DNA of 64,000 nt. Source: Cohaesibacter celericrescens. Lineage in GTDB: Bacteria > Pseudomonadota > Alphaproteobacteria > Rhizobiales > Cohaesibacteraceae. A program made the position numbers and the translations under genes. Positions within the stretch are counted from its first letter, which is position 1, and each line of letters starts with the position of its first letter. The notes below the pieces were generated by a model. The model was not told the origin of the DNA and did no database searches. It saw only the letters and a list, made by a program, of their open reading frames with translations. The DNA is taken from contig NZ_PKUQ01000014.1 in assembly GCF_002866925.1 (NCBI RefSeq), positions 1-64,000 on the forward strand. The letters run 5' to 3'. This document shows, piece by piece, positions 36,193 to 43,346 of the stretch.

Positions 36193-37185
36193 ATGATTCG
36201 TATCGGTCTTTTTGGTGCTGGCCGCATTGGACAAATTCATGCCAGAGCTGTAAGTGCTATGGATAAGGTGGAGATCGTTGCAATTCATGATCCTCGCGAC
36301 GAAGCCGCCGCCTATATTCAGGCGCTGACCGGTGCCCGGCGCGCGACCTTGTTGGAAATTGTAGACGACCCCCAGATCGATGCTGTCATTATTGCTTCTC
36401 CGACCGATCAGCATGCCGAGCAAATCCTTGAAGCAGCTCAAGGTGGCAAGCATATCTTTTGCGAAAAACCAATCGATCTAAATTTAGCCAAAGTACGAGA
36501 ATGCGTTGCCGCCGTTGAAAAAGCGGGTGTCAAAATGATGATCGGGTTTAACCGTCGTTTCGATACCAATTTTGATGCTGTCAAGCGTAACATTAAAAAT
36601 GGTGAAGTGGGGGAAGTCGAGCTGGTGCAAATCACCTCGCGTGACCCCTCTGCTCCTCCGCTAGACTATTTGAAATCTTCGGGCGGTATTTTTATTGATA
36701 TGATGATCCATGATTTCGACATGGCTCGTTATGTGCTGGACGACGAGATTGTTGAAGTCTTTGCCACGGGTTCCGTGTTGACTGATCCTGAGATTAGCAA
36801 AATTGGTGATCTGGACACAGCAACCGCAACCCTACGATCAGCTTCAGGCAAAATCGTCACGATCACGAATAGCCGTCGTGCAAGCTATGGCTATGATCAA
36901 CGCGTTGAAGTGCATGGCTCCAAGGGTATGGTTCGGGCAAACAACCTGCGCGGTACAGCCGTTACGCTCGCTAACAAACAAGGGTATCGCAGTGATCCAC
37001 TGCTCGACTTCTTTATGGAGCGGTACGCTCTGGCCTATAAAGCCGAGTTGCAGACATTCTGTCGTTTGGTGGCAGGACAGGATGAAGCCTATCCCAATCA
37101 AATTGACGGGCTGAAAGCCATGGAGCTTGCTACAGCGGCCGCTGAATCCTTTAAAAAGGGTCGGGCGATCAAAATCGGCAAGTAA
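36193..37185 (+). CDS. iolG: Inositol 2-dehydrogenase-like Gfo/Idh/MocA oxidoreductase
   Basis: About 330 residues. N-terminal Rossmann fold (MIRIGLFGAGRIGQIHARAV), the conserved EKP motif (FCEKPIDLN), MIGFNRRFDTNF, and the catalytic region GGIFIDMMIHDFDMARY with DxxxH (Asp/His). These match inositol dehydrogenases (myo-inositol to scyllo-inosose, NAD+), but the family includes many sugar dehydrogenases and no other iol gene is near, so substrate is moderate-confidence. ATG at 36193 follows GGAGAG. Monocistronic between a leader inverted repeat and a terminator. Confidence 0.82.
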   Translation: MIRIGLFGAGRIGQIHARAVSAMDKVEIVAIHDPRDEAAAYIQALTGARRATLLEIVDDPQIDAVIIASPTDQHAEQILEAAQGGKHIFCEKPIDLNLAKVRECVAAVEKAGVKMMIGFNRRFDTNFDAVKRNIKNGEVGEVELVQITSRDPSAPPLDYLKSSGGIFIDMMIHDFDMARYVLDDEIVEVFATGSVLTDPEISKIGDLDTATATLRSASGKIVTITNSRRASYGYDQRVEVHGSKGMVRANNLRGTAVTLANKQGYRSDPLLDFFMERYALAYKAELQTFCRLVAGQDEAYPNQIDGLKAMELATAAAESFKKGRAIKIGK

Positions 37186-37215
37186 TCTGGGTTATTTCAC
37201 CTCCTGTTGAATTGA

Positions 37216-37242
37216 AAAGGCCGCTTTGTAGCGGCCTTTTTT
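37216..37242. terminator. Terminator between iolG-like gene and soxT
   Basis: AAAGGCCGCT (37216-37225), TTGT loop, AGCGGCCTTT (37230-37239) and further T residues. Convergent genes on both sides. Confidence 0.92.
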
Positions 37243-37264
37243 GTTTGGTCAAGGCTGATAGGGG

Positions 37265-38320
37265 TTAGATCGGGTTGGCAAAGCCGACCATAATCTGCCT
37301 TAAGCCCAGCGCCGCGCCTGCGATAATGGCGATCAGGGTGACTGGTCCACTGTAGGAGAGGACGGATATGGCAGACAAGCCTTGACCGATTGAGCAGCCA
37401 ACGGCTGTTACCGCTCCGACGCCCATCAAGCCCGCCCCAATGATCTGCCGGCGCAATTCCCTCGGGTCTTCACAGGCTTCCCAGCGAAAGTGACCCTTGA
37501 TCAAGCTGCCAATGAATGCGCCGATCCAGATGCCTGCTACCGAACCGATGCCAAAACTCAGCTCGCTGCCTGAAGCCGTCATGATATAGAGAATGGACTC
37601 TCCAATGGGACCGGAAAAGGTGTGGGTGGTCACTGGGACTGCGTCGAAACTGTCGGTTGATACCCATTGGGTACCCCACCAGCCCGAGACAATGGCCAAA
37701 CCGACGATGACGCCCCAAATAAGCGTTTTACGGCTTTGCCTGACATGGCTTGGATAAATGGCGATGATCAAAAGCAACAGACCGATTGTGATGCCGACGG
37801 CTGCGGTGGAAATACCGGTGAGGGCTGAGAGGTCATTTGCAATGCCGGGTAGTGCGGGGCTTGATTGCTGGGGTGGAAACAGCCAAACACGCCCATAGGC
37901 GAGGGGGCCAGAGATGGTGGCATAGGCACATATTCCCATGACAACCACAATGACAAAGGCGCGTAAATCGCCGCCGCCTAAGCGGGCCAGTGCACCAAAG
38001 CCGCAATTGCCCGAGATGGCCATGCCGTAGCCAAACAGTAAGCCTCCAGCGATGCTTTGCATCGGATACCAATGCTGATTGAGATAGGGTGTGCTGGCAA
38101 GGTTCAGAGCACCGAACTGGACAAGACCAAAGCTTCCGATGATAGCAACGCCAATCGCAATGCCCCACATCCGCAGGCGCAAATCCGAGCTGGAATAGAA
38201 ATAGTCTTCAATGGCACCAAGGGTGCAAAATTGCCCCAACCTTGCAGCAAGGCCAAGCGAAATGCCGCCGAACAAGCCGATTGCAGTCACAAGTATAGGT
38301 GCACTGAAAAAATCAGTCAT
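37265..38320 (-). CDS. soxT: YeeE/YedE-family sulfur transporter SoxT
   Basis: About 351 residues with about 9-10 hydrophobic segments. The conserved cysteine motifs of thiosulfate-transporting YeeE/TsuA relatives are present: GQFCTLGAIEDY near residue 31, SGNCGFGALARLGGG near 104, and AVGCSIGQGLSA near 311. RBS GGAGGAAACCTGCG precedes the ATG. It is downstream of soxS-soxR, as in the soxSRT arrangement of Pseudaminobacter. It probably moves thiosulfate or another sulfur compound across the inner membrane, supplying a signal for SoxR or a substrate (inference). Confidence 0.85.
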   Translation of the reverse strand: MTDFFSAPILVTAIGLFGGISLGLAARLGQFCTLGAIEDYFYSSSDLRLRMWGIAIGVAIIGSFGLVQFGALNLASTPYLNQHWYPMQSIAGGLLFGYGMAISGNCGFGALARLGGGDLRAFVIVVVMGICAYATISGPLAYGRVWLFPPQQSSPALPGIANDLSALTGISTAAVGITIGLLLLIIAIYPSHVRQSRKTLIWGVIVGLAIVSGWWGTQWVSTDSFDAVPVTTHTFSGPIGESILYIMTASGSELSFGIGSVAGIWIGAFIGSLIKGHFRWEACEDPRELRRQIIGAGLMGVGAVTAVGCSIGQGLSAISVLSYSGPVTLIAIIAGAALGLRQIMVGFANPI

Positions 38321-38384
38321 CGCAGGTTTCCTCCCTAAGCCGCCACACTTTTTGTATGTTCGGCTTGCCTAGGCGATGTGATTT

Positions 38385-38735
38385 TTATTTTTCGCCCTGA
38401 TCTTCATCCCGACAAAACAAGTCGTAGACGACTTCCATTATTTGTTTTGGGCGATCATCGGTCAAGCGGTAATAGATGGACTTTCCTTCGCGGCGTGGTT
38501 CGATCAAGCCTTCGAGGCGCAGGCGGGAGAGCTGTTGGGACACCGCAGCTTGTCGCGCGGAGAGCAAATCTTCCAATTCGGTGACAGATTTTTCGCCCGT
38601 TACCAAATGGCACAGGATCATCAGTCGGCCGTCATGCCCAATGGCCTTGAGAAAGTTGGACGCAAGGTTGGCATTGCGCGCCATTTTATCCAAGTCAGCT
38701 TCATCCATATTCTCGCGAAAAACGGGTAGAGGCAT
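38385..38735 (-). CDS. soxR: ArsR-family sulfur-responsive repressor SoxR
   Basis: About 116 residues. Winged-helix ArsR fold: DGRLMILCHLVTGEKSVTELEDLL, recognition helix ARQAAVSQQLSRLRLEGLI, wing REGKSIYYRL. Two cysteines, Cys42 (ILCHL) and Cys108 (LFCRD), correspond one residue off to the Cys41/Cys107 persulfide-sensing pair of Rhodobacter SqrR and are conserved in BigR and SoxR. It should repress sox genes until reactive sulfur links the cysteines. It follows soxS by 6 bp. Candidate binding sites are at 39199-39214, 40688-40703 and 43302-43317. A shorter start at 38708 (MDEADLDK) is possible. Confidence 0.9.
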   Translation of the reverse strand: MPLPVFRENMDEADLDKMARNANLASNFLKAIGHDGRLMILCHLVTGEKSVTELEDLLSARQAAVSQQLSRLRLEGLIEPRREGKSIYYRLTDDRPKQIMEVVYDLFCRDEDQGEK

Positions 38736-38741
38736 TGTTTG

Positions 38742-39170
38742 TCACCGAGCGTTGTTGTCTTGTTGTCGTTCCAATTCGACCGATGCCGATTTATCTACAG
38801 ATGCGAGCAATTGTGCAAGTAGGCCCCAGAAAAAATCTTCGCCAGGATAACCCTCAATGCGTCCTTTTTCCGTCCCGTCCACAAGCAAAATGAATGTGGG
38901 CGTATAGAAAAAACCACGCGTCAGTTTGAAGCTCGACGGGAGCGATGTTTGTTTATCGATTCGTCGCAAAGGGGCGCGTTTCCCCTCGCTCGACTTGGGG
39001 TAGATGGGTCCAATTTCCTTATTCCATCGGGCACACCAGACACACCCTTCTGCTTCGACCATTAGTAATTCCATACCGACACCCGTGGGTTCAACGGGAG
39101 CTGCGCTTGCAGGCGCACAGGCCAGAAAAATCAGAAATAGGAGTGAATGTATCATAATCATCATATTCAT
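38742..39170 (-). CDS. soxS: Periplasmic thioredoxin-like protein SoxS
   Basis: About 142 residues. An N-terminal signal (IHSLLFLIFLACAPASAA) precedes a thioredoxin fold with the active-site CVWC (EAEGCVWCARW) and the cis-Pro region GFFYTPTFILLVDG. In Paracoccus SoxS keeps the SoxYZ carrier reduced and is needed for full sox expression. Several in-frame ATGs cluster at the start (39170 to 39155) and no clear ribosome site picks one. It diverges from soxV across a 67-bp promoter region. Confidence 0.88.
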   Translation of the reverse strand: MNMMIMIHSLLFLIFLACAPASAAPVEPTGVGMELLMVEAEGCVWCARWNKEIGPIYPKSSEGKRAPLRRIDKQTSLPSSFKLTRGFFYTPTFILLVDGTEKGRIEGYPGEDFFWGLLAQLLASVDKSASVELERQQDNNAR

Positions 39171-39198
39171 ATTGACGCAGATCGGAATACATAATTTA

Positions 39199-39214
39199 AT
39201 TTGAATATGTGAAT
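39199..39214. promoter_or_regulatory. Imperfect SoxR/BigR-type site in the soxS/soxV divergent region
   Basis: ATTT-GAATATGT-GAAT, one mismatch from ATTC-N8-GAAT. It lies within AT-rich sequence 23 bp before the soxV start, between the divergent soxSRT and soxVW units. Assignment to SoxR is inference. Confidence 0.5.
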
Positions 39215-39237
39215 TTTACAAGCGATAGGAGTCTGAT

Positions 39238-39978
39238 TTGCTAGATGTAACGCTTTGGGGAGCCTTGTTGGCAGGACTTTTGTCATTTTTATCTCCATGC
39301 ATTCTGCCCATCGTCCCATTTTATTTGAGTTATTTGGCGGGTGTCGGCATGAACCAGATCTCCGCTGATGCTGAGATTGATGGGACTGTGCGTCGTAGGG
39401 CCATCTTGGCGGCCATTTGTTTTGCAGCCGGTGTGATCTCCGTTTTCATGATGTTGGGCATGGCCGCGTCGATATTCGGGCAATTTGTGCGGGAGTATTT
39501 CGACATTCTGCGCTGGGTTGCGGCAGCGGTCATTATTGTAATGGGGTTGCATTTTCTCGGGATCATGCGCATCGGCTTTCTATATCGGCAGTTTCGTAGC
39601 GATGCGGGGTCAACAAGCAGTGTTGGCTATGCTGGGGCTTATCTCATTGGGCTTGCTTTTGCCTTCGGTTGGACGCCGTGTGTCGGGCCGGTGCTTGCCT
39701 CTATCCTGTTTATGGCGGCAGGGGCGGATGCCGCCCAGTCGGGCGCTGTGCTGTTGTTTGCCTATGGATTGGGGATGACCTTGCCTTTTGTGTTGGCTGC
39801 TATGTTCATAGGACCCTTCATGCGCTGGATGGCGGGGTTCCGTAAGCATCTTGGGTTGATCGAGAAGATTATGGGGGGAATGCTGATATTGTTTGGTGTT
39901 TTGATTGCCACCAACAGCATCAACTATATCGCGCAATGGATGATTGAAACATTTCCGATTTTTAGTGCAATTGGCTGA
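39238..39978 (+). CDS. soxV: CcdA-family membrane thiol transporter SoxV
   Basis: About 246 residues, six TM helices, DsbD/CcdA family. The two redox cysteines are in FLSPCILPIVPFYLSYLAGV and FGWTPCVGPVLASI. It carries electrons from cytoplasmic thioredoxin to periplasmic SoxW/SoxS. The start codon is TTG at 39238; AGGAG 8 nt upstream and the immediate start of the membrane protein support it, and no ATG fits. It is followed by soxW after 64 bp. Confidence 0.92.
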   Translation: MLDVTLWGALLAGLLSFLSPCILPIVPFYLSYLAGVGMNQISADAEIDGTVRRRAILAAICFAAGVISVFMMLGMAASIFGQFVREYFDILRWVAAAVIIVMGLHFLGIMRIGFLYRQFRSDAGSTSSVGYAGAYLIGLAFAFGWTPCVGPVLASILFMAAGADAAQSGAVLLFAYGLGMTLPFVLAAMFIGPFMRWMAGFRKHLGLIEKIMGGMLILFGVLIATNSINYIAQWMIETFPIFSAIG

Positions 39979-40042
39979 TGCGCTCTACCGGAGCTTTTAA
40001 AATTGGAAAGATAACCAACATGAGGAGGGGAGGCCTCAGACT

Positions 40043-40624
40043 ATGAAACATGTGATTGGAATTTTCGCAGCACTGCTGCTGTTCGTTGGTATTACGACGG
40101 GGGCGGTAGGTCCGGCATGGTCCGAAATGGGTGATGACGGATTGCACAAAACATCATGGATGCGAGACACCTTTAAGGATCTTTCAGAAGATTTGGCCGA
40201 AGCAACCGCTGAGGGCAAGCGGCTGATGATTATCATCGAGCAGAGGGGCTGTATCTATTGTAAAAAGATGCATGAAGAGGTTTTTCCTCGTTCTGAAATT
40301 TCCAGCTTTATCGAAGAGAATTTCTTTGTCGTGCAGATCAATATGTTCGGCGATGTGGAAGTGACAGATTTTGACGGCGAAGCTCTGCCGGAAAAAGAGA
40401 TTGTAAAAAAATGGGGTGCTCTGTTTACGCCCACTCTGATGTTTTTCCCTGAAACTGTCAGTGGCGACATGCCAGCAAATCGAGCTGCAGTCGTGCAAAT
40501 GCCGGGGGCCTTTGGCCGGCATACGACCCTCAACCTTCTCAATTGGGTGATGGAGAAGGGCTATGAGGGCGAAGAAAGCTTTCAAAAGTATCACGCTCGT
40601 AAATTTGCTGCGCAGCAACAGTGA
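40043..40624 (+). CDS. soxW: Periplasmic thioredoxin-like protein SoxW
   Basis: About 193 residues. Signal peptide (MKHVIGIFAALLLFVGITTG, cleavage near AWSE) and a thioredoxin-like fold with EQRGCIYCKKMHEEV (CxxC) and cis-Pro LFTPTLMFFPE. It receives electrons from SoxV. The strong ribosome site GAGGAGGGGAGG precedes the ATG. Its extended C-terminus (EESFQKYHARKFAAQQQ) is common to SoxW. Confidence 0.9.
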   Translation: MKHVIGIFAALLLFVGITTGAVGPAWSEMGDDGLHKTSWMRDTFKDLSEDLAEATAEGKRLMIIIEQRGCIYCKKMHEEVFPRSEISSFIEENFFVVQINMFGDVEVTDFDGEALPEKEIVKKWGALFTPTLMFFPETVSGDMPANRAAVVQMPGAFGRHTTLNLLNWVMEKGYEGEESFQKYHARKFAAQQQ

Positions 40625-40687
40625 GATAACGATGTCTAATGAGACTTTGGCCTGATTGCCAAATGTATGTCTCTGACACATTATGAA

Positions 40688-40703
40688 ATTCAGTTTTTTG
40701 AAT
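40688..40703. promoter_or_regulatory. ATTC-N8-GAAT site upstream of soxX (SoxR/BigR type)
   Basis: Exact ATTC-AGTTTTTT-GAAT, 152 bp before the soxX start and after the soxW stop. The same half-sites at the same spacing recur at 43302-43317. The 230-bp leader also contains a CAGACGC/GCGTCTG inverted repeat (40795-40801, 40830-40836). Confidence 0.65.
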
Positions 40704-40854
40704 TTGTTCTTGTGGAATCGTAAAAGATGAGGCTAAATACCTCAATAATACGCAAAAAGACGTAGCTAAACGCTAAGAGCAACAAAGAAAGAAACAGACG
40801 CGATCAGTCGCAGGACCAGTGACGGGAGAGCGTCTGATCTAGGGGAGGACCGGA

Positions 40855-41310
40855 ATGAAACATATAGCTTGGGCAGCATTTGCCCTGATCCTTGGTTCCA
40901 GTGCTGCGATGGCCGATGTGGTCAAACCCGGCGATGTGACCTTTGATGAAGGGGCGGTTCCTGCGCCCTTGACGGGTCAAGCGGGTGTGGCCGAAGAAGG
41001 CCGCAAAACCTTCATCAGTCGCAAATTGGGCAATTGCCTTGCTTGTCACGAAAATAGCGAGATGAAACTGGAGCAATTCCACGGAGAGGTTGGACCAAGC
41101 CTCGATGGTGTTGCTGATCGCTGGAATGAGGCAGAGCTTCGCGGCATCATCATTAATTCCAAAAATACATACGAAGGCACCATCATGCCGGGTTTTTATG
41201 TGGGAGAGGATTTTCCACGCACAGCCAAGCAATTTAAAGGCAAAACCATACTTACGGCGCAGCAAGTTGAAGATGTTGTCGCCTATTTGAAAACACTTAA
41301 AGAACAGTGA
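40855..41310 (+). CDS. soxX: Sulfur-oxidation c-type cytochrome SoxX
   Basis: About 151 residues. Signal peptide (MKHIAWAAFALILGSSAAMA) and a single haem site CLACH (Cys61/Cys64/His65), with Met111 in TIMPGFY as probable axial ligand. With SoxA it forms the haem enzyme that joins thiosulfate to the SoxY cysteine in the periplasm. RBS GGGGAGGACCGGA. First gene of soxXYZA, preceded by a SoxR-type site. Confidence 0.95.
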   Translation: MKHIAWAAFALILGSSAAMADVVKPGDVTFDEGAVPAPLTGQAGVAEEGRKTFISRKLGNCLACHENSEMKLEQFHGEVGPSLDGVADRWNEAELRGIIINSKNTYEGTIMPGFYVGEDFPRTAKQFKGKTILTAQQVEDVVAYLKTLKEQ

Positions 41311-41374
41311 GTGGGAGCGAGTTTGGCAGGCACCGGCCTGCCCTTGTGGCTCTTTTCGTCAATGGAGGTTTGAA

Positions 41375-41797
41375 ATGACATACACACGCAGGGACGTTCT
41401 TGCGATTGGCACGGGTGCTGTGGTTGCAGCGAGCTTTATAAGCTTGCCCGCTCTTGCTACTGGGACCGATGATGCGATAGCGGCTTTTACTGGCGGCAAA
41501 GAGGTGACTGAGGGCGGTGTTGATCTGTCTGCACCAGAAATTGCGGAAAATGGCAACACTGTGCCTGTTGAGGTGAGCGCTAAAGGAGCCGTCTCTATTA
41601 TGCTTCTGGCTGCTGGTAACCCGACGCCCGCGGTTGCAACTTTCAAGTTTGGCCCTCTCAATCCATCACAGTCTGCATCGACCCGCATTCGTCTTGCCAC
41701 CACGCAGGATGTTGTTGCGATTGCGCAGATGGCGGATGGTTCATTTCGCAGCGCCAAATCGACTGTCAAAGTTACCATCGGCGGTTGCGGTGGTTAA
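41375..41797 (+). CDS. soxY: Thiosulfate carrier subunit SoxY
   Basis: About 140 residues. Twin-arginine signal (TRRDVLAIGTGAVVAASFI), immunoglobulin-like fold, and the C-terminal swinging arm IGGCGG whose Cys carries the sulfur substrate through the cycle. It pairs with SoxZ and is probably exported as a folded complex by Tat. RBS GGAGGTTTGAA. Confidence 0.96.
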   Translation: MTYTRRDVLAIGTGAVVAASFISLPALATGTDDAIAAFTGGKEVTEGGVDLSAPEIAENGNTVPVEVSAKGAVSIMLLAAGNPTPAVATFKFGPLNPSQSASTRIRLATTQDVVAIAQMADGSFRSAKSTVKVTIGGCGG

Positions 41798-41917
41798 AAA
41801 CTGAGCATTGTGTCCGAACGCAGGTTCGACGATCACATTGCAACTCTTTGTTTTTGCATTTTCAACCGGCGAGCACAGATCATTCGCATGAAAATGCACT
41901 CGGGAAGGATCATTTAA

Positions 41918-42247
41918 ATGGCTAAGGGCGTAAAACCTCGCGTTAAAGTTCCAAAAAAAGCGGCGGCTGGCGACAGCATTACGATCAAGTCTCTGATCAG
42001 CCATAAAATGGAATCGGGTCAACGCAAAGATGGCGACGGCAACCTCATTCCGCGCTCCATCATCAATCGTTTCACCTGTGATTTTAACGGTGAAAATGTA
42101 ATTGACGTCACTCTGGAACCTGCGATTTCGACCAATCCATATATCCAGTTTGACTCGCTTGTTCCGGAAGCCGGTGAGTTTCATTTCACTTGGTATGACG
42201 ATGACGGGTCGGTCTATGAAACCAAAAAGAAAATAAAGATCGCCTGA
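41918..42247 (+). CDS. soxZ: Sulfur-compound chelating protein SoxZ
   Basis: About 109 residues without a signal peptide, as normal for SoxZ, which is exported bound to SoxY. Family marks: KPRVKVPKKAAAGDSITIKSLISHKMESG and EAGEFHFTWYDDDGS. RBS GGGAAGGATC. The 120-bp gap after soxY is longer than usual but holds no further gene. Confidence 0.96.
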   Translation: MAKGVKPRVKVPKKAAAGDSITIKSLISHKMESGQRKDGDGNLIPRSIINRFTCDFNGENVIDVTLEPAISTNPYIQFDSLVPEAGEFHFTWYDDDGSVYETKKKIKIA

Positions 42248-42402
42248 CCAAGATATTGACCAATATATCGGGCGTTGTTGCCGCGATTTTCGGATTGAGG
42301 AACCCGGATTTTGGCAGGCAAGTGCGCTTTAAAACAAAGAGGTTGATGTCGGTGTGGCTTCCTGTCCGCATCGCTGTCGACCGATAGAGGGAGGACCGTT
42401 TG

Positions 42403-43251
42403 ATGGGCAAAGGACCATTTCTGCTTTCGCTGGCTCTGGGTGCCGTATTGGCATTGGGAAGCCACACAGCCCAAGCAGACGAAGATGCCAAACTGGTTAT
42501 TGAAGGCCAGGAACTTGTGACCAAAACCGAAGCCCCAGCACATTTGCAAGAAAATCTGGATGAGATCTATTCAGGCTGGGTTTTCCGCTCTAGTGAGACA
42601 CAGGCGCTACAGTTGGATGATTTTGAGAACCCCGCTTTTGTTTTCATTGATCAAGCCGTTGATGTGTTTGAAACGGCGGAAGGCACTGCGGAAAAAGCGT
42701 GTTCTGACTGCCATGCTGATGTTGAGGATTTCAAGGGGCTGCGCGCTTCGATGCCGCGTGTCAAAGACGGTAAGCTGCAGACCATGGAAGACCAGATCAA
42801 CCAGTGCCGCACCGAACAAATGGGTGCCAAAGCTTGGGGATGGTCCAGCACTCAGATGCAATCCATGGTGACTCTTGTGGGTCTGCAGTCTCGTGGTATG
42901 CCGATGAATGTGACAATTGATGGCGATGCCAAGCCGTTTTGGGAGCAGGGTAAGGAAATCTATTATACCCGCCATGGTCAATTGAATATGTCTTGCTCCA
43001 ATTGCCACGAAGACAACTACGACAACAACATCCGCGCTGACCATCTCAGTCAGGGGCAAATTAATGGCTTCCCGACCTATCGCTTGAAAAATGCCAAGCT
43101 TAATTCGGTGCATGATCGCTTTAAGGGCTGCATTCGCGACGTGCGTGCAGAGCCTTATAAAGTTGGTTCTGACGCGTTCCGTGCCTTGGAACTCTATGTG
43201 TCTTCCCGCGCAAATGGTTTGTCCATCGAAACACCTGCTGTTCGTAACTAA
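42403..43251 (+). CDS. soxA: Dihaem L-cysteine S-thiosulfotransferase subunit SoxA
   Basis: About 282 residues. Signal peptide to about residue 25 (QA-DED). Two haem sites, CSDCH (Cys100/Cys103) and CSNCH (Cys198/Cys201), and the active-site Cys243 in FKGCIRDVRAEPY, which becomes a persulfide haem ligand. Keeping both haem motifs places it with dihaem SoxA. An in-frame TTG precedes the ATG; the ATG at 42403 follows GGGAGGACC. A hairpin follows the stop. Confidence 0.96.
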   Translation: MGKGPFLLSLALGAVLALGSHTAQADEDAKLVIEGQELVTKTEAPAHLQENLDEIYSGWVFRSSETQALQLDDFENPAFVFIDQAVDVFETAEGTAEKACSDCHADVEDFKGLRASMPRVKDGKLQTMEDQINQCRTEQMGAKAWGWSSTQMQSMVTLVGLQSRGMPMNVTIDGDAKPFWEQGKEIYYTRHGQLNMSCSNCHEDNYDNNIRADHLSQGQINGFPTYRLKNAKLNSVHDRFKGCIRDVRAEPYKVGSDAFRALELYVSSRANGLSIETPAVRN

Positions 43252-43258
43252 GTCCTGC

Positions 43259-43292
43259 CACTCCCGCGTCTTGCTGGCGCGGGAGTGTTCTT
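43259..43292 (+). terminator. Terminator-like hairpin between soxA and soxB
   Basis: CACTCCCGCG (43259-43268) pairs with CGCGGGAGTG (43278-43287), 9-nt loop, followed by TTCTT. It suggests that part of the soxXYZA transcript ends here and that soxB has its own promoter. Confidence 0.75.
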
Positions 43293-43301
43293 AGTTAGTA
43301 C

Positions 43302-43317
43302 ATTCACGTATGCGAAT
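43302..43317. promoter_or_regulatory. ATTC-N8-GAAT site upstream of soxB (SoxR/BigR type)
   Basis: Exact ATTC-ACGTATGC-GAAT, directly after the soxA hairpin and 29 bp before the soxB start, where it would overlap a promoter. Confidence 0.65.
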
Positions 43318-43346
43318 ATGTAAAATATTTCATAGGATGATCGATT

